Origin: Saprospiraceae bacterium
Lineage (GTDB): Bacteria; Bacteroidota; Bacteroidia; Chitinophagales; Saprospiraceae
Assembly: GCA_016717265.1 (NCBI GenBank)
Contig: JADKFX010000001.1
Location: forward strand, 2,802,501-2,866,500
DNA: 64,000 nt
Reading direction: 5' to 3'
The notes under the pieces: generated by a model
What the model was told of the DNA's origin: nothing
What the model saw: the letters and a program-made list of their open reading frames with translations, nothing else
The model's database searches: none
Position numbers and translations under genes: made by a program
Part shown: piece after piece, positions 26,739 through 36,108 of the stretch
Numbering within the stretch: position 1 is the first letter of the stretch
How the letters are laid out: every line of letters starts with the position of its first letter

Positions 26739-28016
26739 CTAAGTCTTACGCTCTTTCTTTTTGGCTGCTGGAAATAAAACATTATTTAATATTAACCGAT
26801 AACCTGGCGAGTTAGGGTGTAAATTTAAATCCGTAGGAGGATCGCCTACCCGATGCTGATAATCTTCGGGATCGTGACCTCCGTAGAATGTCCAGGTACC
26901 GAATCCAAAACTTCCATGAATATAGCGGACCTCGTCTGCAGATTTTGTATCCCCCAATACAAGAACATCCGTTTTGATTAAATTCTTTTTAAAACCAGTG
27001 GTTTGACCCATAAAACCTTTAATCGTACGCGTATGATTTTGTGTTAACATGGTAGGAACTGGATCCCATTTAGCAGAAAAATCAAATAAATTAAAATAAT
27101 CATTTTCGGCACTAATTTGCCGGTCATAGGTATTATCAATTGTTGAAAATTCATATTCTATTGGATTATCCTTTAGAGTATAATCTTTAAAAGCTAAAGT
27201 TTTAGAAAAATCTAATTTAGAACTAGCATTTGGATCTGAACCATCATTATCGTAATAAACAGCACATATATCTAATCCATCTGCAGATAATGCAATATCA
27301 TAAGAATCCGTTGCCGAACACATAGCAAACATAAATCCACCACCGGCTACGTATTCTTTGATTTTCTTCGCAACTGCTAACTTACATTGCGAAACTTTAG
27401 AGAATCCTAATTCCTTACTAAGGTTTTCCGCTCGTTTTTGATTTTCGATATACCAAGATTGGGTATGATAACCAGAATAAAACCTACCATACTGACCTGT
27501 AAAATCTTCATGATGAAGGTGCAACCAGTCATATTTAGGTAAAAGATCATGAATAATTTCACGGTCATAAATTTTATCAAATGGGATTTCCGCATATGTT
27601 AAAGCCAATGTTACAGCATCGTCCCAAGGTTGAATTCGCTCTCCTTTTTCATTAAATTCTGGAGTATAAACTGCCATTTTAGGAGCTTTTTCTAATTTAA
27701 TCACTTCCTCATTAATTTCCGGATTACCGATTTCTGTTTTAATTCTTAAAAATTCAGATTCTGAAATGATTTCATAGGATACACCGCGGGTAATACATTC
27801 TTTTTCAAAGACTTTCGTATTCACAAAAACAAAACTTCCGCCCCGATAATTCAACAACCAATAGACCTCTATCTTTTGATCAATTATCCAATATGCAATA
27901 CCGTATGCTTTTAAATGATTACTTTGTTTTAAGTCCATAGGAATCAATACATAAGATGCAAATGAAGCATGGATAGTAAAAAATAGCATGAAAATAATCA
28001 CAAAATATTTAGCCAT
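26739..28016 (-). CDS. conserved secreted Bacteroidota protein, often mislabelled asparagine synthetase B
   Basis: This 425-residue protein has a signal peptide (about 1-20) followed by SYVLIPMDLKQSNHLKAYGI. From memory, close relatives across Flavobacteriia carry the same blocks (LLNYRGGSF, YDWLHLHHEDFTGQYG, GGFMFAMCSATDSYDIALS, FYGGHDPEDYQHRVGD) and are called asparagine synthetase B. That name is not supported here: there is no N-terminal nucleophile Cys of a class II glutaminase and no ATP-pyrophosphatase motif. The many conserved His, Asp and Glu residues suggest a metal site. The function is unknown; it is a periplasmic or exported protein. A -7 element precedes it by 20 bases. Confidence 0.85.
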   Translation of the reverse strand: MAKYFVIIFMLFFTIHASFASYVLIPMDLKQSNHLKAYGIAYWIIDQKIEVYWLLNYRGGSFVFVNTKVFEKECITRGVSYEIISESEFLRIKTEIGNPEINEEVIKLEKAPKMAVYTPEFNEKGERIQPWDDAVTLALTYAEIPFDKIYDREIIHDLLPKYDWLHLHHEDFTGQYGRFYSGYHTQSWYIENQKRAENLSKELGFSKVSQCKLAVAKKIKEYVAGGGFMFAMCSATDSYDIALSADGLDICAVYYDNDGSDPNASSKLDFSKTLAFKDYTLKDNPIEYEFSTIDNTYDRQISAENDYFNLFDFSAKWDPVPTMLTQNHTRTIKGFMGQTTGFKKNLIKTDVLVLGDTKSADEVRYIHGSFGFGTWTFYGGHDPEDYQHRVGDPPTDLNLHPNSPGYRLILNNVLFPAAKKKERKT

Positions 28017-28036
28017 ATGAACCTAATTTTATACTA

Positions 28037-28044
28037 CAAATATA
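28037..28044 (-). promoter_or_regulatory. Bacteroidota -7 promoter element
   Basis: Minus-strand TATATTTG, 20 bases before the start of the conserved secreted protein, inside the 139-base divergent gap with the membrane vWA-like gene. Confidence 0.5.
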
Positions 28045-28155
28045 TTTTAAATTTATACAAAAACCATTGACTATCGAACAATTAAGGTTAAATTTTGGTT
28101 ATTTTACCATTGTACATTTCAAATTGTTGATCTTTGCGCACTTATAAAACGGAAT

Positions 28156-30252
28156 ATGGGTCAATTTAGTTTTCAATACCCGGTTTGGACTATAGGTTTA
28201 TGCCTTATCATAGCCCTTATTGCAGGTTTAGCACTGTATTACAAAACCAGTCAACTCTCGGATCGGACATTCGGACAAAAGCTCCTACTCAGTATTCTCC
28301 GGGTTGTGTCCGTATTATTAATTCTATTATTATTATTAAACCCTCTTTATAAATATTTTAAACAAACTATTCAAAAACCAATTTTAGTTTTTGCACAAGA
28401 TGTAAGTAGCTCCATCATTAGCAAAGATTCAAGCTTTTTAAAAGAATATATCAAACAAAGAGAACTCGCAAAAGAAGTATTATCTGAAAAATATGAAATT
28501 GCTCATTTGGAATTTTCAGATCAAACTCAATCTAATAAAAATGATATCTATAATGGACGTTCAACTAACATTAATTCAGTTTTTGAATACATATCTAATC
28601 AATTAGATTTACAAAATGTAAAAGCTGTAATACTCGCAACAGATGGCATTTATAATTCTGGTAAAAATCCTTCCTATCAGTCCATTTTAAAACAAATTCC
28701 CGTTTACCCAATTTTATTTGGAGACACACTTCAAGAGCGCGATTTATTCATTTCAAATTTATTTCATAATGAAATTATTTATGCAGGTGATAAATTTGCA
28801 GTTCAGGCTGATATACAAAGCTGGAATCTTCAAAATGAAAAATCAAACATTCAACTACAGATATTTCAAAATGGAAATTGGTTAAATTTACAATCCGATA
28901 TCTTTACAATCGGGCAAAAGAAATTCTTTTATACCAAAGAATTCATTGTGCCGACTGCACAAGCAGGCATTTTCAGGTATCGAATAACATGTACTATACT
29001 TCCTCAAGAAAGCAGCATAAAAAATAATACCAGAGAGTTTTATATCGAAGTACTGGACTCAAAAAAGAAATTATTAGTACTTATCAATTCTCCACATCCC
29101 GATATAGCAGCAATCAAGGAAGCACTTTCAAACAATAAAAATTACGACATTGAAATTAAATTAGCATCTGAACCAATTCCAAGTCTCGCTAAATATAGTT
29201 TGATCTTAATGCATCAATTACCCGGTGCATCTGGACTTGGTTCAAACTTCATTGCACAAGCCAAACTAAACAAAACTCCTTTAGTCTATATTGTCGGTCA
29301 ACAAACTGACATAAATGCGTTTAATAGCAATCAAGATATCGTACAAATAACAGGATCCAATAAATCATTTAACGAAAGCACACCTGTATACCGACCCGGC
29401 TTTGGCGAATTTACGATAAGTGACCAAGGACAAAGTTATATTCCAAAATTTCCACCGTTAAATTGCTTATTTGGAAACTATAAATTAGATCCGACTGCTT
29501 CTGTTTTGTTCTTTCAAAAAATTGGAAATGTAGAAACAAATTATCCACTATGGATTTGTTCCGCCAAATCTGGACATAGAATATCCTATATATTAGGTGA
29601 AGGAATCTGGAAATGGAAGCTGAATGAATTTGCAAATTTGAATTCTTTTAACACCTTTTTTGAACTCGTAAATAAAACGGTACAGTTTACAAGTACCCAA
29701 GAAGATTTACGTAAATTTAGAGTTAATCAAAATAAAAGAATATTTAATGAAGGGGAAGCTATAAGTTTCAATGCAGAATTCTATAATGATAATTTTGAAA
29801 GAATAAATACACCGGATGCAAAACTTGAAATTATAGGTCCAGAATCCTTAAAATATGAATTTAGTTTTTCAAAACTTGAAAATTATTACAATTTAAATGC
29901 GGGTTCTTTACCAAAAGGAGACTATTCTTATCTCGCAAAACTCGAATGGAATAAGAAAGAATTTACAGTTAATGGTAAATTTTCTATACAAGCGCTAGAT
30001 CTAGAAACCAATAATCGGGTTGCAGATTTTGACTTATTAAGAGTTCTTGCTACCAAGTCTGCCGGACAAACCTACTACCCTTCACAAATAGACCAATTAA
30101 CAAACAATCTCTTATCGAACCAACAGGCCAAATCTATCATTTCACAAAATTTGGAAATTAATCCTCTAATAAATCAAAAATGGTTGTTTTTTATAGTCTT
30201 TCTTTGCCTTGCCATAGAATGGTTTCTTCGAAGATATTGGGGTAGCTATTAA
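28156..30252 (+). CDS. membrane protein with vWA-like domain
   Basis: This 698-residue protein has two N-terminal membrane segments (about 8-28 and 45-66), a large soluble region and a C-terminal membrane segment (WLFFIVFLCLAIEWFLRR). Residues 75-190 look like a vWA domain: LVFAQDVSSSI supplies a DxSxS metal site at 82-86 and ILATDGIYNSG supplies the later Asp. The topology is similar to the Bat proteins of Bacteroidota, but the family is longer and the middle (about 300-450) has the feel of a glutamine-amidotransferase-like domain often found in such proteins; the catalytic Cys is not identified. No MoxR gene is adjacent. The function is unknown. Confidence 0.8.
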   Translation: MGQFSFQYPVWTIGLCLIIALIAGLALYYKTSQLSDRTFGQKLLLSILRVVSVLLILLLLLNPLYKYFKQTIQKPILVFAQDVSSSIISKDSSFLKEYIKQRELAKEVLSEKYEIAHLEFSDQTQSNKNDIYNGRSTNINSVFEYISNQLDLQNVKAVILATDGIYNSGKNPSYQSILKQIPVYPILFGDTLQERDLFISNLFHNEIIYAGDKFAVQADIQSWNLQNEKSNIQLQIFQNGNWLNLQSDIFTIGQKKFFYTKEFIVPTAQAGIFRYRITCTILPQESSIKNNTREFYIEVLDSKKKLLVLINSPHPDIAAIKEALSNNKNYDIEIKLASEPIPSLAKYSLILMHQLPGASGLGSNFIAQAKLNKTPLVYIVGQQTDINAFNSNQDIVQITGSNKSFNESTPVYRPGFGEFTISDQGQSYIPKFPPLNCLFGNYKLDPTASVLFFQKIGNVETNYPLWICSAKSGHRISYILGEGIWKWKLNEFANLNSFNTFFELVNKTVQFTSTQEDLRKFRVNQNKRIFNEGEAISFNAEFYNDNFERINTPDAKLEIIGPESLKYEFSFSKLENYYNLNAGSLPKGDYSYLAKLEWNKKEFTVNGKFSIQALDLETNNRVADFDLLRVLATKSAGQTYYPSQIDQLTNNLLSNQQAKSIISQNLEINPLINQKWLFFIVFLCLAIEWFLRRYWGSY

Positions 30253-30257
30253 AAATT

Positions 30258-30273
30258 ATTTAATTAATTAAAT
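30258..30273. repeat. AT-only perfect palindrome
   Basis: ATTTAATTAATTAAAT lies just after the vWA-like membrane gene and 46 bases before comEC. It could be a weak hairpin or only AT-rich sequence. Confidence 0.3.
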
Positions 30274-30291
30274 TCATTTTTGGAATTCTAG

Positions 30292-30299
30292 TATATTTG
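30292..30299 (+). promoter_or_regulatory. Bacteroidota -7 promoter element for comEC
   Basis: TATATTTG followed by C, 19 bases before the ATG of the ComEC-like gene. Confidence 0.55.
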
Positions 30300-30318
30300 C
30301 AATACACTAGAGAACATT

Positions 30319-32316
30319 ATGATCGAGTATACCCTTGCCCGACCATTTATTATATTGAGTATACTTTCTGCCATCGTCTACAGCTTGGTTGAATATTGCT
30401 TTTTCAATATTGAAATAAACAAATTTTATCCTTTCATCATTGTCCTGGTTTTATTCCTTATTTCGCTATGGTATCAAAAGAAAAAAGCATATTTATCCTT
30501 ATTCTTGTTTGCAATTCTGGTATTCAGCTCGCGAAAGCTTCAACACTTAAATGAAAAACATACAAATCAAGAAATTTCAGACAATACAAATTTAGAAAAC
30601 CAAACAATTCATGTAATTAAATCACAAACATTTAATAACCTGAACATAATTGATGGGAACCTACAAATTGGAAATAAACTACAGGCTTGCAGAATCAAAA
30701 TACCAACACGGTATCTAACAGAAAAACTCTTCTACAATGATACCTTAAAATGCGCATTCACTTTACATAAAATTAAGTCCTATAATTCGAGATACTTCTC
30801 TGCTTATAATGAGTATCTATTAAAAAGTCATATACAATATCATGGGATACTTACGGATTCTGTTGTCCAAATATCAAAGAGTAAGCAATTATCATTGCAA
30901 AATACTTCACAAATAATAGCTGATAAAATTAAACTTCGATTTCTTCAAAACATTCCGGATTCTTCAAATGCATTTTTATTAATCTCGTTGCTGATAGGTG
31001 AAAAGCAACAATTAGATGCGACCATCAAAGAAGCTTTTATTTCTACAGGTACAGCCCATATTTTAGCCGTTTCAGGACTCCATTTAGGAATTCTCTATAT
31101 CTTATTATTCCAAGCATTCAAAGTATTCCGTTTTTTTCCGGCATTAAATTATAAAATCATAGCTTTTCTAGGAATTATTATAAGCATATGGCTTTTTGCC
31201 TTCATTACAGGTTTGAGCGCTTCGGTGCTTAGAGCTGCAATCATGCTTAGTTTTATGGAATTTGGAAAACTTCTAGGCCGTGAAACAGACTCTGTAAATA
31301 GCTTATTCGGATGCAGCTTTGTAATGCTCTATTATGATCCATGTACCTTATATGATGTTGGATTTCAATTATCGTTTTTCGCAGTTCTGAGCATCTTATT
31401 ATTCAATCCATACATCCAAAGATTATATGTTCCAGGCAATTTTATTACATCTAAATTATGGGAACTAATATCCGTTTCCATATCCGTGCAATTTCTTGTT
31501 ACACCTATAAGCATTTACTATTTTCAACAATTCCCTTTATACTTCTTGTTTTCAAATCTTCTCTGGATACCCTTATCATTTATCCTTATGATCATTGGCT
31601 TGATACTTATCATCACCTCTTCTTTTCTTCCATTGATTTCATTAAAAATTGGTTTACTTGCTTCGCTACTCTGTGATATCGGAATGAATGGACTATATTA
31701 CATAAGAAAAATCCCTAGCTCCGTGCTACAAAATTTGTGGCTTTATCCTGAACAAATAATAGCATATACAATTATCTGCATTCTAATATTTTTTGGAATG
31801 CAATATAAAAATCAAAAGTACTACTTCGTTGGACTTACTTTGTCCTTGCTTATTCCAATAATACTAGCCATTCGTTTTGTTAATCTTGAAAATAGCAGTC
31901 AGCTCATTCTCTATAAGGAAAAAAGTACTTTGCAATTTGATTTAAGGATAGGTAGAACAATCTACACCACGAATCCAACAAGTAAGCTAATGCTAAAATT
32001 AAGAAGCTCCAACTTAGTATCAAATATCATTGCTGAACAAGAAATTGAAAATTTAAATCAAATATTAAAAGTCTACAAACTTGATAAATTTTGGATCCAC
32101 ACAACAACGCAAAATAATAGTTCTAATTTTGAATTTTGCCCCATTAACAGATCCTCGATACTTGAATATGATCATCCATTTAAAATCAATAGTGACCCAT
32201 TATTGAATTTAAATAATTCAAGAAAAACTGTTATAGAATGTCAACAAATTTCTGATGCATACATTAGCACTTATGGTCCACAAATATTAAATCTTATAAG
32301 CTATGAAGAAGAATGA
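30319..32316 (+). CDS. comEC: ComEC/Rec2-type DNA-uptake channel protein, short form
   Basis: This 665-residue polytopic membrane protein has a DUF4131-like N-terminal region with two or three hydrophobic segments, then the ComEC competence domain beginning ISTGTAHILAVSGLHLGIL, the best-known signature of the family, and about eight more membrane segments to residue 520. ComEC forms the inner-membrane channel for incoming single-stranded DNA. The C-terminal 140 residues lack the HxHxDH motif of the beta-lactamase-like nuclease domain, so this is a channel-only form. The stop lies inside the following HhH gene, which overlaps it by 14 bases. Confidence 0.92.
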   Translation: MIEYTLARPFIILSILSAIVYSLVEYCFFNIEINKFYPFIIVLVLFLISLWYQKKKAYLSLFLFAILVFSSRKLQHLNEKHTNQEISDNTNLENQTIHVIKSQTFNNLNIIDGNLQIGNKLQACRIKIPTRYLTEKLFYNDTLKCAFTLHKIKSYNSRYFSAYNEYLLKSHIQYHGILTDSVVQISKSKQLSLQNTSQIIADKIKLRFLQNIPDSSNAFLLISLLIGEKQQLDATIKEAFISTGTAHILAVSGLHLGILYILLFQAFKVFRFFPALNYKIIAFLGIIISIWLFAFITGLSASVLRAAIMLSFMEFGKLLGRETDSVNSLFGCSFVMLYYDPCTLYDVGFQLSFFAVLSILLFNPYIQRLYVPGNFITSKLWELISVSISVQFLVTPISIYYFQQFPLYFLFSNLLWIPLSFILMIIGLILIITSSFLPLISLKIGLLASLLCDIGMNGLYYIRKIPSSVLQNLWLYPEQIIAYTIICILIFFGMQYKNQKYYFVGLTLSLLIPIILAIRFVNLENSSQLILYKEKSTLQFDLRIGRTIYTTNPTSKLMLKLRSSNLVSNIIAEQEIENLNQILKVYKLDKFWIHTTTQNNSSNFEFCPINRSSILEYDHPFKINSDPLLNLNNSRKTVIECQQISDAYISTYGPQILNLISYEEE

Positions 32317-33217
32317 ATTTGATTCCTTTTATTTGTCTAAACACGAGCGAATTGGTGTATATCTTCTTCTCCTTGTTTTATTTTCTCTGCTCTTTATTCC
32401 GTGGTTTTATCAGTATGTATTTCCGGATTCTTCACAAACAGCTAACAGTACAAAAATTAATAAATTGGAAATACGCTCTCAAAATGACACCCTTAGTAAG
32501 AATAATAAACAAAGCACTAACTCCTGGATGGAATCGAATTTGAATTTAAAAAAAAGAAATCAGCTCACTAAAAATGAAATTAAACTATTTTCTTTTGATC
32601 CGAATACTTTGAGCGCTGGTGATGCAATAAAATTAGGAATCCCAATCAAAGTTTATCAAAATTTACAAAAATATTTGAATGCCGGCGGTAAAATAAAATC
32701 CGATGAACAATTTTCGAGAATTTATGGAATGGATGAATCGATTTATGCCCGAATTAAAGATTCTATAGCCATCCCTAATAATAAAATTACACCAGTATTT
32801 AAAACAAACATCCGAATTAAAAGCATTATTGATATCAATATTGCCACGGAAGATGAACTTATTAAATTACCTTTCATAGGTGAAAAATTAGCAAATCGGA
32901 TAATAAAATATAGAATCCTATTAGGTGGATTTATAAAAACGGAGCAATTGCTAGAAGTATATGGGATTCAAGATAGTATTTTATCCATCTTAAGGCCTCA
33001 ATTAACAATACAAGAACCAATAAGAAAAATTTCTATAAATGAAATAGAATATGATCAATTAAAAACACATCCTTATTTTGGTTATCACAAGGCAAAATTA
33101 ATTACAAATTATATTAAGCAGCATAATTTGATCGAAAACATAAATCAACTTGCCAAAATTGAAGGAATGGATAGCGCTTTTATTTCCAAAGCTGGACCTT
33201 ATATCCGTTTTGATTAA
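32303..33217 (+). CDS. membrane-anchored protein with three helix-hairpin-helix units
   Basis: This 304-residue protein has one N-terminal membrane segment (about 17-40), a polar linker and three tandem units of roughly 60-70 residues. The middle unit is the clearest HhH: DINIATEDELIKLPFIGEKL then RIIKYRILLGGFIKTEQLLE. The first (SFDPNTLSAGDAIKLGIP) and third (SINEIEYDQLKTHPYFGYHK) are divergent copies of the same layout. ComEA-type HhH proteins bind double-stranded DNA during transformation, and the 14-base overlap with comEC favours a joint role in DNA uptake. That role is inference; the HhH domain itself is clear. Confidence 0.88.
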   Translation: MKKNEFDSFYLSKHERIGVYLLLLVLFSLLFIPWFYQYVFPDSSQTANSTKINKLEIRSQNDTLSKNNKQSTNSWMESNLNLKKRNQLTKNEIKLFSFDPNTLSAGDAIKLGIPIKVYQNLQKYLNAGGKIKSDEQFSRIYGMDESIYARIKDSIAIPNNKITPVFKTNIRIKSIIDINIATEDELIKLPFIGEKLANRIIKYRILLGGFIKTEQLLEVYGIQDSILSILRPQLTIQEPIRKISINEIEYDQLKTHPYFGYHKAKLITNYIKQHNLIENINQLAKIEGMDSAFISKAGPYIRFD

Positions 33218-33227
33218 TAAAATTATA

Positions 33228-34214
33228 CTAAATAAATTTTAAAACTTCCTTTACATTATCAACAGAACCGATAATAATGGAAGATCTTTGATGAAGCGAA
33301 GTGATTGAAGTATCCATAATTCTTTTACCCGATTCATCAACACTCATTCCGCCCGCTTGTTCCACTACAAAACTTATAGGACTACATTCATATAGCATCC
33401 GCAGTTTGCCTTGAGGATTTTTAATAGTTTGTGGATAAAGAAAAACCCCTCCTAAACAAATGGTTCTATGCACATCCGCTACCATAGAGCCGATATATCT
33501 CAACATCATATTGTGATCTGCACATTGATTTAAAAATTGCTGAATCCCGGAATTAAACTGGCGATAATAACCTTGATTTATGGAATAGTTGTTTCCAGAT
33601 TCAGGAATTCGCATATTCTTATGGCTTAAACAAAATTCTCCAATACCACGATCGTATGTAAAGCCATTGACCCCATATCCTGAAGTATAAATTAGCATTG
33701 TTGAAGTACCGTAAAGTATATATCCAGCAGCTACTTGCTCCGTTCCTTTTTGCAAAAAATCATCCAACTCCAAGGCTTGATCCTCTGCCGTTAATCTTTT
33801 GTAAATACCAAATATTGTACCTACACTTATGTTCACATCAATATTAGAAGATCCATCCAACGGATCAATAACAACAATATATTTATTTCTATGATTTGAA
33901 TTCGTAGTAAATGAAATAAATTCATCCAATTCTTCCGATGCAACCCCTGCACAGAGTCCTGAATTCCGTAAATATTCAATCATTAAATCGTTTGCATAAA
34001 TATCCAGTTTTTGGACCGTATCTCCACTAGAATTTAAATTACCATCTTCCCCTAAAATATCCATCAAGCCGGCCTTATTCACTACCCTATTGACAATTTT
34101 AGCTGCAATACCAATATGTCTCAATAAACCTGTAAACTCACCAGATGCACTATCCTGTAGCGCCTGATTCTGGACAATAAATTCATCTAAAGTAATCCTT
34201 CTACTCATATTCAT
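33228..34214 (-). CDS. fbp: fructose-1,6-bisphosphatase class 1
   Basis: This 328-residue class I FBPase hydrolyses fructose 1,6-bisphosphate in gluconeogenesis. The metal-binding signature is VVIDPLDGSSNIDVNISVG, with the preceding ASEELDEF supplying further metal ligands. The C-terminal RMLYECSPISFVVEQAGG segment is conserved. The length is normal. It is transcribed alone, converging with the HhH gene and diverging from the ABC exporter. Confidence 0.97.
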   Translation of the reverse strand: MNMSRRITLDEFIVQNQALQDSASGEFTGLLRHIGIAAKIVNRVVNKAGLMDILGEDGNLNSSGDTVQKLDIYANDLMIEYLRNSGLCAGVASEELDEFISFTTNSNHRNKYIVVIDPLDGSSNIDVNISVGTIFGIYKRLTAEDQALELDDFLQKGTEQVAAGYILYGTSTMLIYTSGYGVNGFTYDRGIGEFCLSHKNMRIPESGNNYSINQGYYRQFNSGIQQFLNQCADHNMMLRYIGSMVADVHRTICLGGVFLYPQTIKNPQGKLRMLYECSPISFVVEQAGGMSVDESGKRIMDTSITSLHQRSSIIIGSVDNVKEVLKFI

Positions 34215-34295
34215 AAATAAAACCTAAAGATAGTATAAAATCAAACGCCATAAATATTTGAATCTGGCTTAGCTTTACATTTTAAATCTATCATT

Positions 34296-36056
34296 TTGAG
34301 GCATCTTTTTACACTCAACCATTATTTTTTAAAGTATAAACAAAAACTCTTGTTGGGAATCCTATTTGTGATTCTTTCAAATATTTTTCGAGTTTTACAA
34401 CCTCAGGCAATTCGGGAAGCTTTAAATAAAATTTTAGAATATCTTAAATCCGACCAAACCTCAGCAAATGCCTCTGAACTTAGTCAACAATTGATGAAAT
34501 TTGGATTGTATATTTTTGGATTTGCCATACTCATGGGAATATTTATGTTTATGATGCGGCAAACAATAATTGTAATGTCCAGGCTCATTGAATACGATTT
34601 AAGGAAAGAAGTATTTCAACATTATCTTAAACTTGATCTAAACTTTTATAAAAAGAATAAAACAGGTGATTTAATGTCAAGAATTACGGAAGATGTAAAT
34701 AAAGTAAGAATGTATTTGGGACCTGCCATATTATATGGTATCAATCTAGTTAGTTTGGTTGTGATTGTAATCTTTACGATGTTTAAAGTAAACTTTTTAT
34801 TATCCCTTTATACCTTATTACCATTGCCTGTGCTTTCCATAATTATTTATTGGGTTAGCAATAAAATTAATAAAAAAAGTGAAGTTATACAAAGGCAACT
34901 TGCGAAATTAACAACCATCTGTCAAGAATCATTCAGTGGTATTCGCATTATTAAATCTTATGCAATGGAAGATAATTGGAAGCATGATTTAGAGCGCAAT
35001 TCTCTTACCTACAGGAATTCAATATTGGGCTTAGCAAAAATTGATGCTTTATTTTTTCCCTCTATGCTGCTATTGATTGGCTTAAGCACTTTAATCACAA
35101 TCTATATTGGGGGATTAAATGTTTATAATGGGACTGTTACTGCAGGGAATATTGCTGAATTTGTAATTTATGTAAATATGCTTACTTGGCCTGTTTCGGC
35201 TTTAGGTTGGTGTGCTTCTATCGTTCAACAGGCAGAAGCTTCGCAAAAACGAATCAATGCTTTTTTAGAAACTCAATCTAGCATCCTTCCTCCAGAAAAA
35301 ATCACAAACCCTGTTGAAGATTTAACAATTACATTTGATCATGTCTCATTTACATATCCTGAGTCTGGCATTGAAGCCGTTAAAGATTTAAATCTTCAAA
35401 TAAAACCAGGCTCAAAAATCGCGATAATTGGTAAGACAGCTGCTGGAAAATCCACGATTGCTGAATTACTGATTCGCTTATATGACCCAACAGAGGGTAA
35501 AATATCTATTGGAGGAATCAATTTGAAAAGCTTCAGTCCAGACGCATTAAGAGCTGCTATAGCTTATGTACCCCAAGATGTATTTTTATTTTCTTCTTCC
35601 ATTAAAGAAAATATTGCTTTTGGAATTGAAGCGCTTTCAGATCAAAAAATTGAACATGCCGCTATAATTTCTGAAGTTCATAAAGAAATTCAAGACCTGC
35701 CTGAATCTTACCATAGCATCCTGGGAGAACGTGGAGTGAACCTGTCTGGAGGTCAAAAACAACGCATTAGTTTGGCCCGTGCAATGGCCAAATCATCCTC
35801 GATAATTATTCTAGATGATTGTTTGTCAGCGGTTGATTCGGAAACTGAACAACTGATTCTAAATCACCTGGAGCAAGAATTATCTGGAAAAACCTTAATC
35901 CTTATAACTCAAAGGCTTAAACAAACCCAACGGATGGACCATATTTTTGTCTTTGATCATGGCAGCTTAGTGGATCATGGTAGTTTCCAAGAATTGATTG
36001 AAAAACCAGGATTATTTTCTCAATTGTATGCAATTGAAAATAAAAACGACTTTTGA
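34296..36056 (+). CDS. ABC exporter half-transporter with degenerate ATPase site
   Basis: The 586 residues form an MsbA/MdlA-type half-transporter: six membrane helices (about 15-315) and a nucleotide-binding domain (about 340-580). Walker A is GKTAAGKS and the signature LSGGQKQR is canonical. The Walker B reads IIILDDCLSAVD, so the catalytic Glu is Asp508, and the switch loop reads LILITQRLK, with Gln539 instead of His. Degenerate sites of this type occur in one half of heterodimeric exporters such as TM287/288. No partner half-transporter is adjacent. The start is TTG; the next in-frame ATG is far inside the membrane domain. The substrate (lipid, peptide or drug) cannot be told. Confidence 0.92.
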   Translation: MRHLFTLNHYFLKYKQKLLLGILFVILSNIFRVLQPQAIREALNKILEYLKSDQTSANASELSQQLMKFGLYIFGFAILMGIFMFMMRQTIIVMSRLIEYDLRKEVFQHYLKLDLNFYKKNKTGDLMSRITEDVNKVRMYLGPAILYGINLVSLVVIVIFTMFKVNFLLSLYTLLPLPVLSIIIYWVSNKINKKSEVIQRQLAKLTTICQESFSGIRIIKSYAMEDNWKHDLERNSLTYRNSILGLAKIDALFFPSMLLLIGLSTLITIYIGGLNVYNGTVTAGNIAEFVIYVNMLTWPVSALGWCASIVQQAEASQKRINAFLETQSSILPPEKITNPVEDLTITFDHVSFTYPESGIEAVKDLNLQIKPGSKIAIIGKTAAGKSTIAELLIRLYDPTEGKISIGGINLKSFSPDALRAAIAYVPQDVFLFSSSIKENIAFGIEALSDQKIEHAAIISEVHKEIQDLPESYHSILGERGVNLSGGQKQRISLARAMAKSSSIIILDDCLSAVDSETEQLILNHLEQELSGKTLILITQRLKQTQRMDHIFVFDHGSLVDHGSFQELIEKPGLFSQLYAIENKNDF

Positions 36057-36108
36057 TAGTTTCGAAAATTAACGTATTTTTACATAAGTATTAACAAAAT
36101 CCAATTCT

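Noticed and set aside
26570..26782. 70-codon frame overlapping the end of the conserved secreted protein
   Set aside because: Starts inside the C-terminal codons of the larger gene in another frame and runs into AT-rich gap sequence; basic, random-looking product.
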